Below, piece by piece: positions 53,891 through 60,839 of a stretch of DNA of 64,000 nucleotides. Source of the DNA: Deltaproteobacteria bacterium (GTDB lineage: Bacteria > Myxococcota > Myxococcia > Myxococcales > 40CM-4-68-19); assembly GCA_005879315.1 (NCBI GenBank), contig VBLC01000061.1:62001-126000 (forward strand), written 5' to 3'. Below the pieces are notes generated by a model. The model was not told the origin of the DNA and ran no database searches. It saw only the letters and a list, made by a program, of their open reading frames with translations. Positions within the stretch are counted from its first letter, which is position 1. Every line of letters starts with the position of its first letter. A program made the translations under genes and the position numbers.

Positions 53891-53941
53891 TTCTCCCGAA
53901 GGACTGTCCAGAGGTGAGGGGGCGCAGCCATTTTGGGAGAA
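53891..53941 (-). promoter_or_regulatory. Leader of the eCIS structural operon with a TTCTCCC/GGGAGAA dyad
   Basis: The 184-nt gap between the giant hub gene and the DUF4255 gene (53863-54046) is the longest non-coding stretch inside the minus-strand structural operon. It contains 7-bp arms TTCTCCC (53891-53897) and GGGAGAA (53935-53941) spaced by 37 nt, and is locally less GC-rich than its surroundings. A promoter for the sheath-tube genes probably lies here, but I could not find convincing -35/-10 or -24/-12 boxes. Confidence 0.3.
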
Positions 53942-53999
53942 CGCCGGATGAAGTCAAGCAGCGCACATCCGGAATTCGACAGTGCGGCGCGGCCGGTCG

Positions 54000-54024
54000 A
54001 AAAAGTCCTGTAAATTTCACGACT
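54000..54024 (-). terminator. Weak intrinsic terminator-like hairpin after the giant hub gene
   Basis: On the minus strand AGTCGTG-AAATTTA-CAGGACT forms a short stem with one mismatch, followed at once by TTTT. It lies 23 nt after the stop codon of the 1,822-aa gene. The stem is short, so termination may be partial. It would separate the hub transcript from the sheath-tube operon. Confidence 0.35.
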
Positions 54025-54046
54025 CACGTTCCCCCCTGCCGTGTCG

Positions 54047-57000
54047 TCAGCCGCTTACATTTCCGTCGTCGTCCTTTTTGCCGGCGTCGTCGGCCTTCTT
54101 TTTCGCCTGGTCCGCAATTCCCGCTGCGCCTTGCGCCTGGTCTGCGATTCCCGCCGCGCCTCCGGCTGCGCCTTGCGCCTGATCTGCAACTCCGGGAGAT
54201 CCAGCTGCGCCCTTCGTTTGTTCCGCGGCTCCCCCTGAAGCTGTTTGCGGGTCTGCTGCTGCTCCGCCTGCAGCCGCACCGCTCGCTGCTCCCGCAGGCG
54301 CGCTCGCGGCGCCGCTGGTCGGTCCGCCTTGCGCCGGCGCCTTTTTCGGCTCCTCCTTCGGTGGCTCCTTCTTCCCGGAGGCCGCCTGCGAGCTCTCTTG
54401 CGATCGCTGCGCCGAGGAGCTGGCGCTCGACGATGCCGCGGCAGTCGCTGCCGCAGAATTCTGCGCCGCCCCCGCGTTCTTTTGCGCGCCCGCGGCGTCG
54501 CCGTTGCGCGCGCTGTCGACAGCGCTCTGGGCCTTGTCCGCCGTCTCCGCGGCTTTCTTCGCCGCTTTTTCAAATTCCCCGATGGCGCCGAGAGCCGAGC
54601 GGCGCACGTTCTCGTCGTCCGGCACCTTGCACGCGCCGGTCGCGGTGCTCCTGGCCTGCGCCGATCCGGCGGTTGCCGAAGCCGCCGCACCCGTCGCGCT
54701 TTGCGTCGCCGAGTCGGCCGCCCTGGCATTCTCGACCGTGCCGGCGCGCGAGGGCAGCGCGGCGAAGAGCGCAGCGTTCTTCTCCATCTGCTGCCGTGCC
54801 CTGGCCAGCTCCTGCCCGGCGCGCTTTGTCGCGGCCTCGGCCGCAGCGGTGAGCTTCTCCGCCTCGATCTCGACCTGCTTCTCGTGTTTGCGCACGGTCT
54901 CGCGCGCCTTCTCCACGGCCTTGTCGCCCTCGTCGTAAGAGCTCTTCAATTGCTCGAAGGCGCTCTCGATCTGCTCTCCTACCTCGGGGATCCGGCGAAC
55001 GAGGCCGCGCAGATCCGCCCGCTTCTTCTGCGCCCCCTCGTACGCCGCCTTCGCCTGCGCCTGGGCCGCCTGCACTTGATCGACGGCGCCTCGCGCCTGC
55101 GAGAGGAACACCTCGGCGCTCTTGCCGATGGCGGTGTCGCTCTTCTTCAGCGTCTCGCCGAGCGGGCCCTGCATCTTCTCGCCCGCCGCGTGCAGCTCTT
55201 TGTACTGATCCTTGAGCTGCTTGAGGAACTGCTTGGTCTGTTCCTCGTGCTTCTCCTTCCCCTGGTCGTGCTCCTGCGAGAGACGGTCGTGCTCCTTCCC
55301 GGCGCTCTGCGCATGTTCGTCGGCCTTGCGAACCGGGTTGTTCTGCACCTCGTTGGAAGCAGCCACGCTGGAGTCGGCGCTCTGGCCGGCCGCCTCGGTG
55401 CCCATCGCGAGGTGCGTGAGCATCTCGCCGCCGACCCTGGTAGCCTCGCCCTTGAAGTCCTCCCACAGCTTGTTCAGTTCCTCCTTCGCCGCGGCGAGCG
55501 CGTCCTGCATGATCTGCTTGAGCTGCTTGGTCGCCTCTGCCTCGCTCGCGCTCTCGGCCTCCTTCAGGTCCCACGATTGCGTGGCGGTCTCGAGCGACTT
55601 CGCCAGCACCTTCTCGGCGCCCTTGAGGACCTCGTCCTCGATCTTCTTCAGCAGGCGATCGATGGCTGCGGAGATCTTCTTCTTCATCTCCTCCGCGATC
55701 TTCTCCAGATCTTTCTTGGCCTCGTCCCAAAGTTTGGCGAAGAGCTGCGCCGCCTGTGACTGCGCCGACTTCGCCTCGGCGAGGTTGTCCTTCTTCGCCT
55801 CCGCGAGCGCCTCGTTCGCGTGCGCGAGGAGCTCGTTGGCGGAGTCGAGCGCGGCCTTGGCCTGATCGACCAGCGGCCGCCCGAGCTTTTCAGCCCGCCC
55901 CGGAGCCTTTTCTTCGAGCCGCGCGAGATTCTCGGCGGATTCCCCCCAGGCGTCCTGGCACTGCTTGACGAGCGCGGTCGTCTCCTCGACCGAGTTCTCG
56001 CAGGCCCTCGGGTCGCGCTTGAGCGCCGCTTCGGCGGCCGCCTTTCCCTTCTCGACCAGACCGTCGAGCGACTTGAGCGCGGTCTCCACTTTCGCCTTGG
56101 TGCTGCCGACGAGATCATCGATGGCGGCCTGCGCGGCGCCGCTCTTCTCTTCGAAATCCTTCTTGACCTGGTCGAGGCCGCTCTCCGCTTGCTGCGCGAG
56201 ATCGTCGGCCTGCTTCTTCGCATCGGCGAGCATCGACTGGCCGACCTCGCCGGCCTGGTCGAGGAGCTCGGTGAATCTGTCGAGAGCACCGTTCTTGCCG
56301 CCGCCCCGCGGAATCAACGCCTGGACCTTGTCGACGATGACCCGGATGATCTTCCGCACGTCTTCGGGGACGTCCTTCGCGGCCTGGTCGGCCTTCTGGT
56401 AGAAATCGTCCGCCGCCTTCTGCGCTTCGCCGAAGAGCCTTTCGGCCTCCTCGCGGTCCTGCGTCGCTCCGTCGAGGTCGCGGGCCTCGAGCTTCTTCAG
56501 GCCATCCTGCACCTTCTTGACGCACGCGCCGCCCTTCTTGCAGGCGAGCTCGCCGGCGTCCTTCGCGGCCCGGGCTTCTTCGATCACCTTCCTGATCTGG
56601 TCGAAGTCTGCCTTGTACTGGTCGTACTTCGCCTTGTACTCCTTGGCCTTGCCTTCGACCTCGACGGCGAATTCCTTCGCCTGCTGCGCGAGGTGTCCGA
56701 GCTTCTGCTCGATGGCGCCCAGCGTCTTGCCCAGAGTCGACTCGCCGTGGCCCATCAGGGCCTTGAGCTGCTCGAGCAGGTGCTGCAGCGCGGCCTTCAC
56801 GCTTTCGGGGAGCTTCTCGTAAGCCTCTTGCGCTTTCTGGTAGCAAGCCTCGGCGTCCTTCTGCGCTGCCTCGAGCTTCGCCTGCGCTTCCTCGCCGTCC
56901 TTTTTCGCCGGCTCCCAGTCGCGCTTCTCCACCTTCTGCAGCGCCTCGCCGCACTTCGCGACCCCTTCCTTCCCCTCGCCCCAGGCTTTCTCCCCGAGCG

Positions 57001-59515
57001 ACACGGTCTCCTTCGCCGACTGGTAGAACTCTTTCAGCTGCTCGAACTGCTTCTTGTACTTGTCGACCTCGGCCCTCACTTGCTGGAGGATCTTGTTGCC
57101 CTTCTCGTAGACGGCCTTCGCCTCGGCGGCGAGCTTGCCGACCTTGGCCCGCACCGCCTCGATGAATTTCCCTAACGACGACTCGCCCTGCGGGAGCATG
57201 GCGGCGATGTTGTCGAGGATGGTCTGCAGCGTGCTGCGGACGCCGTCGGGAAGATCGCTCTCGACCTCTTTCAGCTTGTCGATGCAGAGCTGCGCCTCGC
57301 TCTTCGCCGTCTCGAAATTCTTCTGCGCCGGCTCGACTTCCTTCTCCGCCTCGTCCCATTTCTTCTCTTTGAGAAGCTTGATGCCCTTGCCGATCCCCTC
57401 GAAGACTGCCCGGCCCGCCTTGAACGCCTTCTCGCCGTGCTCCTTGATGTAGAGGCCAGCCTTGATCCATTTGCCGCCGTACTCGTCGATCTTGTCCTCG
57501 ATCTGCTTCTTCAGCTGGTCGCACGTCTGCTTGTAGTTCTGGATCTTGCCCCTGGTCTGCCCGATCAGGGCGACAGCCTGGTCGACGTCGACGCCGAGCG
57601 TGTCCTTGACCTGCTTCTTGATCGTCTCCCGCGCATTCTTCACCGCGTCGTTGGCTTGAGCGATCCCGGTCTGCGCCTCCTTGATCGCCTTGGTCGCTTG
57701 ATCGATCCCGTGCTGCGCGCCGGAAGCGATGGCCCCGGAGATCGACTGCCCGGCCGCGTCACCCGAGCCCTGCACGGAAGTGACCACCTGCTCGAGCAGT
57801 CCGCGGAGCGCATCGACCAGCGGGCCGGCCGCAGCGGTCGCCTGGGCCGCGCACATCTCGACGGCGGTCTGGCCGCTCTTGACGCCGGCCTGCGCCATCG
57901 CCAGGCCGGCCTTGCCGATGTTGAGGGCGATGTCGGCGGCGGCGAGAAGCCCGATCTTGATCCCCTGCACGGCGCCGGAGAGCGGCGCGTCCACCGCGCC
58001 TGTGGTGTGCAGCGCATCGAGCACCGCGGCTTTCACCGCATCGAAAGCGTCGCTCGCATGCTGGATGCCCCGATCGGCGATCTCGGTGACTCCTGCTGCG
58101 GCTTCCTGCGCCTTCTTCAGCGCACCGCGAGCCATCTCGCTCTTGGCGGCGGCGGTCTCCTGCCCGGCCTCCCCCACTTTCGACTTCGCCTTGGCGACGT
58201 AATCGCCCAAGCCCTTGAGCCTGGCCTCCGCCTGCTTGAGCGCGGTCTGCGCGACCTCCGCGTTGCCCTGCTTGACCTGCGCGAGCGCCTCCTTCACCTG
58301 GTCCAGCACCTGCCGGGCCGAGACGATGGCCTGATTGGCGCTGTTCGCCGCTTCCCGCGCTGCCTTGAGCCTGAAGGCGGCGAGGTCCGCGATCTGCTGC
58401 GCCTTCTGCGCCGCTTGCTGCACCGACTGGGCGGACCTGGTCAGGTTCTTGACCGGAGTCTGCCCCTTCTTGATGGCATAGCGCCGGGCGCGAAACTCCG
58501 TCGCATAGCCGGTGTCGACGAAGAACACATGGTCGGTGGAGACGACGTAGTACTGCCCGTCGACGCGCTTGCCGGCCTTCTCCACTTCCACGACCGATCC
58601 GGCGCGGATGGCCGGGTCGCCGGTGACGCGCGCCTCCGCGTGGACGAAGACGCCGGCGCGCTTGTTGTACTCGCTCTTGGCGACGGCCTCGAGAATGTTC
58701 TTCTGGGCGGTGGCGAGCGGATAGACCGCCTCGATGTCGCCGAACATCTTCTTCACCAGCTGCTCGCCGGTCTCGGTGCCGCCCTGCTTGCCGTACTCGT
58801 CGCCCGACTTCGCGGTGCTGGGGATCTCCTTCTTCTTCTCGACGTCCCAGCCGGTGGTGGTGATCTTCGAGACCTGATCGAAGGTGTTCACCTCCTGGAT
58901 GAACCGGCCGATGTTCTCGCGCCAGACGAGGCGCGCGGCGGGCGGGTCGCCGATCTTCGGTTTCTTGAAGAGCAGCTTCTTGCCGTCGACGTAGACGCGG
59001 AAGCCCGCGACCGCTGCCCGCTGCAGGAGGAAGTCGTAGTCGGAGAGGTTGTTCTGGATGACGAAGTCGTGGACGACCTTGCTGTCCTCGACGTCGGCGG
59101 AGAGACCGTGCCGCTGGGCGACGCGGCGGGCGAGATCCGAGTCCTTCACGTCCTTGTACGTCTGGGTGACGGTGCCCTTGTCGAAGTTGTGGCCCTTGTC
59201 GACGCCGGAGGCGACCAGGCGCGAGGGGCCGTCGGAGGTGAGCACGATCTCGAGATTCGAGACCTCGCCCTTGCAGACGCTCTTGAGCTTGCCCTGGTAG
59301 CCGAGCTTGATCTCGATCTGCGTGCCCGGCTTGAACTTGTTCTTCTGCGTCCACTTGCGGCCGACGTCGCTCAGGTGCAGCCAGAAGCGGCTCGCCCGGT
59401 CCATGTCGTCGGTGACGCGGATGCCGATCACCGAGGCGGCCAGCTCGGGGTCGGCCGCGCTCCCGTCGACGAGCAGCTGGAAATGCGGGACGAGGCGCTT
59501 GTCGTCTGCGGCCAA
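54047..59515 (-). CDS. Giant eCIS hub protein: gpD-like domain fused to ~1,470-residue helical repeat
   Basis: TTG 59515, preceded by AGGGAG at 5-6 nt, gives 1,822 aa. Residues 1-350 are a phage late-control gpD/VgrG hub-like domain (VPHFQLLVDGSAADPELAAS, FKPGTQIEIKLGYQGKLKSV, HDFVIQNNLSDYDFLLQRAA, AGSVVEVEKAGKRVDGQYYV). From about 355 on, the protein is almost all Ala/Lys/Glu/Gln-rich helix with coiled-coil heptads, including three repeats of exactly 147 residues (57436-56114) and a diverged fourth. The final 170 residues are low-complexity, ending in ADQAQGAAG repeats and an Asp/Lys tail. Hub trimers sit on the spike; the helical part could be a tape measure in the tube lumen, a cargo, or an external structure. 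No separate tape-measure gene is visible here. No membrane helix or known toxin motif was seen. Confidence 0.82.
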   Translation of the reverse strand: MAADDKRLVPHFQLLVDGSAADPELAASVIGIRVTDDMDRASRFWLHLSDVGRKWTQKNKFKPGTQIEIKLGYQGKLKSVCKGEVSNLEIVLTSDGPSRLVASGVDKGHNFDKGTVTQTYKDVKDSDLARRVAQRHGLSADVEDSKVVHDFVIQNNLSDYDFLLQRAAVAGFRVYVDGKKLLFKKPKIGDPPAARLVWRENIGRFIQEVNTFDQVSKITTTGWDVEKKKEIPSTAKSGDEYGKQGGTETGEQLVKKMFGDIEAVYPLATAQKNILEAVAKSEYNKRAGVFVHAEARVTGDPAIRAGSVVEVEKAGKRVDGQYYVVSTDHVFFVDTGYATEFRARRYAIKKGQTPVKNLTRSAQSVQQAAQKAQQIADLAAFRLKAAREAANSANQAIVSARQVLDQVKEALAQVKQGNAEVAQTALKQAEARLKGLGDYVAKAKSKVGEAGQETAAAKSEMARGALKKAQEAAAGVTEIADRGIQHASDAFDAVKAAVLDALHTTGAVDAPLSGAVQGIKIGLLAAADIALNIGKAGLAMAQAGVKSGQTAVEMCAAQATAAAGPLVDALRGLLEQVVTSVQGSGDAAGQSISGAIASGAQHGIDQATKAIKEAQTGIAQANDAVKNARETIKKQVKDTLGVDVDQAVALIGQTRGKIQNYKQTCDQLKKQIEDKIDEYGGKWIKAGLYIKEHGEKAFKAGRAVFEGIGKGIKLLKEKKWDEAEKEVEPAQKNFETAKSEAQLCIDKLKEVESDLPDGVRSTLQTILDNIAAMLPQGESSLGKFIEAVRAKVGKLAAEAKAVYEKGNKILQQVRAEVDKYKKQFEQLKEFYQSAKETVSLGEKAWGEGKEGVAKCGEALQKVEKRDWEPAKKDGEEAQAKLEAAQKDAEACYQKAQEAYEKLPESVKAALQHLLEQLKALMGHGESTLGKTLGAIEQKLGHLAQQAKEFAVEVEGKAKEYKAKYDQYKADFDQIRKVIEEARAAKDAGELACKKGGACVKKVQDGLKKLEARDLDGATQDREEAERLFGEAQKAADDFYQKADQAAKDVPEDVRKIIRVIVDKVQALIPRGGGKNGALDRFTELLDQAGEVGQSMLADAKKQADDLAQQAESGLDQVKKDFEEKSGAAQAAIDDLVGSTKAKVETALKSLDGLVEKGKAAAEAALKRDPRACENSVEETTALVKQCQDAWGESAENLARLEEKAPGRAEKLGRPLVDQAKAALDSANELLAHANEALAEAKKDNLAEAKSAQSQAAQLFAKLWDEAKKDLEKIAEEMKKKISAAIDRLLKKIEDEVLKGAEKVLAKSLETATQSWDLKEAESASEAEATKQLKQIMQDALAAAKEELNKLWEDFKGEATRVGGEMLTHLAMGTEAAGQSADSSVAASNEVQNNPVRKADEHAQSAGKEHDRLSQEHDQGKEKHEEQTKQFLKQLKDQYKELHAAGEKMQGPLGETLKKSDTAIGKSAEVFLSQARGAVDQVQAAQAQAKAAYEGAQKKRADLRGLVRRIPEVGEQIESAFEQLKSSYDEGDKAVEKARETVRKHEKQVEIEAEKLTAAAEAATKRAGQELARARQQMEKNAALFAALPSRAGTVENARAADSATQSATGAAASATAGSAQARSTATGACKVPDDENVRRSALGAIGEFEKAAKKAAETADKAQSAVDSARNGDAAGAQKNAGAAQNSAAATAAASSSASSSAQRSQESSQAASGKKEPPKEEPKKAPAQGGPTSGAASAPAGAASGAAAGGAAADPQTASGGAAEQTKGAAGSPGVADQAQGAAGGAAGIADQAQGAAGIADQAKKKADDAGKKDDDGNVSG
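54070..54190 (-). repeat. Short tandem repeats encoding ADQAQGAAG units
   Basis: The 3' end of the giant hub gene encodes three closely related units, VADQAQGAAGGAAG, IADQAQGAAG and IADQAKKKADDAG. The DNA copies are similar too (GCGCCTGGTCTGCGATTCC against GCCTGGTCCGCAATTCC on the plus strand), so this looks like recent slippage or unequal exchange in a low-complexity tail. Confidence 0.6.
56114..57436 (-). repeat. Three 147-residue coiled-coil repeats in the hub fusion
   Basis: Units run 57436-56996, 56995-56555 and 56554-56114, each 441 nt. Anchor points recur at identical offsets: GEKAFKAG / GEKAWGEG / GELACKKG at the start, then KKWDEAEK / KRDWEPAK / ARDLDGAT, a cysteine or Phe before Y/I in the LCID / ACYQ / DFYQ position, LPDGV / LPESV / VPEDV, and QGESSLGK / HGESTLGK / RGGGKNGA. 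147 is 21 x 7, so the heptad register is kept. A diverged fourth copy (KRDPRACE...EEKAP) follows with an 18-residue insertion. Confidence 0.85.
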
Positions 59516-59625
59516 GAATGCTCCCTGCGGCTTGCCTGTCAGGGGGAGACGACAGACCTGGGACTGCCGTAGTTTCCGGCAAGGGAGGGGGGGAAGCAAG
59601 GGGGGAGCTGCTAGACTGGCGCGCC

Positions 59626-59811
59626 GTGGAAGCGGATTCGAAGTTGCCCAAGCCCCCGCGGTTGCCGCAGCGCGCGGCGATCTACATCGCGCCCGACGGC
59701 CGGGTGCATTTCGGCGCGCTCCTCTCCGACCTGGTGCCGGTGGCGCGGGCGCTGGGGGCGCAGATCGACGACAAGAAGTCGGACGAGAAGCAATGCTCCG
59801 CGGCCTCGTAG
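59626..59811 (+). CDS. Hypothetical protein, 61 aa, opposite strand in the eCIS locus
   Basis: Starts at GTG 59626 in the 110-nt region divergent from the giant hub gene. A basic Pro-rich N-terminus is followed by RAAIYIAPDGRVHFGALLSDL, a plausible strand-turn-helix, and a charged tail (IDDKKSDEKQ). No family is recognised. It overlaps the next gene by 19 nt, which supports real translation of both. A GGGGGGAG stretch lies about 20 nt upstream, rather far for a ribosome-binding site. Confidence 0.5.
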   Translation: MEADSKLPKPPRLPQRAAIYIAPDGRVHFGALLSDLVPVARALGAQIDDKKSDEKQCSAAS

Positions 59812-60569
59812 TCGCCATCCGCCGTTTCTTTTCACGGCGGCGAGGGCGCAAGCTGCTCAAAGCGCGGCTGCCGCGCGGGCTGCCGGCGGATGCTCCGGCG
59901 CTGCGCCTCGCGCTGCGCGTGCCCTTCGATCCACCGCCCGGCGAGTTCTGGACCGCTCCTCTCCCGGGCGCCGCGGCCGCGCGGCTCTTGCGTCTCTCGG
60001 CCCTCCCGCCGCCGCACCGGCCGCTGCAGATCGTCCGGCCGGACAACTTCCGGGTCGACCCGGCCACCCTCCAGATTGCCAACGAAGGCATCTTGCCGCT
60101 CGAGCCGCGCGACACCAGCTATCGCTGGATCCACCCTGACTTCCGCCGCCGGCACCTCGACACGCCCTGGATGGCGCAGGACCGCATCGACTTCCTCGCG
60201 CCCCAGAAAGTGGAGTGGTTCGCGCTCTGGTGGTTCGAAGGCTTCGACCACCGCCCCGGAGCGAGGGGCCCGCGCAGCTACCAGATCAAGAAGGAGATCG
60301 AGTGGGAGATGCAGCGGGTGAAGGAGCAGATGCTCATCCGCCGCGACACCAGCAAAGACGAGCGGCCGCCGGCCGCAGGGACGTTCTCGCGCAGCCAGAT
60401 TGGCCAGCCGATCGCCTCCTTCGAGGCGCAGCCCGATCTCTCTTCGCACTTGCCCGAGAAACCCTGGATCGATCCCGCCCAGCTCGCCCGCGAGCCTCCG
60501 CCGGAGATCCCCACCCGCGAGGCCTTCCTGCAGCGGCGCACGCTGCTCGACGCGCTGGAAGAGCGTTGA
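59793..60569 (+). CDS. Hypothetical protein, 258 aa, opposite strand in the eCIS locus
   Basis: ATG 59793 lies inside the end of the 61-aa gene. The N-terminus is very basic (AIRRFFSRRRGRKLLKARL). The middle is Pro/Trp/Asp-rich with APQKVEWFALWWFEGFDHRP, and a helix EKEIEWEMQRVKEQML-like segment follows near 165. No signal peptide, membrane helix or known catalytic motif is seen, and I do not recognise the family. It is read against the surrounding eCIS genes and followed by a 270-nt repeat-rich spacer. It could be an adaptor, cargo or regulator; none is supported by sequence alone. Confidence 0.6.
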   Translation: MLRGLVVAIRRFFSRRRGRKLLKARLPRGLPADAPALRLALRVPFDPPPGEFWTAPLPGAAAARLLRLSALPPPHRPLQIVRPDNFRVDPATLQIANEGILPLEPRDTSYRWIHPDFRRRHLDTPWMAQDRIDFLAPQKVEWFALWWFEGFDHRPGARGPRSYQIKKEIEWEMQRVKEQMLIRRDTSKDERPPAAGTFSRSQIGQPIASFEAQPDLSSHLPEKPWIDPAQLAREPPPEIPTREAFLQRRTLLDALEER

Positions 60570-60644
60570 TCCACGCCCGCGGCGCTGAGATCAATGCAGG
60601 CCAATGAGCATCCCTGCCTGCCGTGCTCCTGCTCGTGCTCCTTT

Positions 60645-60835
60645 TCCAGCTCGGGGCTCGTTCGCGTTCAGTGCTCGGGGCTCGTTCGCGCCTGATGGCA
60701 TCCGTTCTACACAGCGCGTCCGAACGAGAACAAGCACGAGCTCGAGCTCGACCTCGAGGACGAAAAGGAGCACGAGCTCGAGCTCGATGTCGAGCACGAA
60801 AAGAAGCACGAGCACAAGCTCGGCTTTGGCGCGGA
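60645..60835. repeat. Degenerate tandem repeats in the intergenic spacer
   Basis: The 60570-60839 spacer between convergent genes carries two repeat families. GCTCGGGGCTCGTTCGCG occurs at 60649-60666 and 60673-60690 (period 24). AGCACGAGCTCGAGCTCGA occurs at 60733-60751 and 60769-60787 (period 36), with degenerate further copies to about 60830. On the minus strand the second family would encode a 12-residue Leu/Val/Glu repeat, but I see no good evidence that it is translated. Nothing else was found in this spacer. Confidence 0.7.
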
Positions 60836-60839
60836 GAGA

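Noticed and set aside
53928-53957. Sigma-70 promoter TTGACT-N17-AAAATG before DUF4255
   Set aside because: The -35 is fair but the -10 matches only two of six bases. It was not listed as a promoter.
60591-60815. A 74-residue hydrophobic protein on the minus strand (Leu/Val/Glu repeats)
   Set aside because: It is a by-product of CTCGAG-type tandem repeats, has no good ribosome-binding site, and both strands are open over the repeat.
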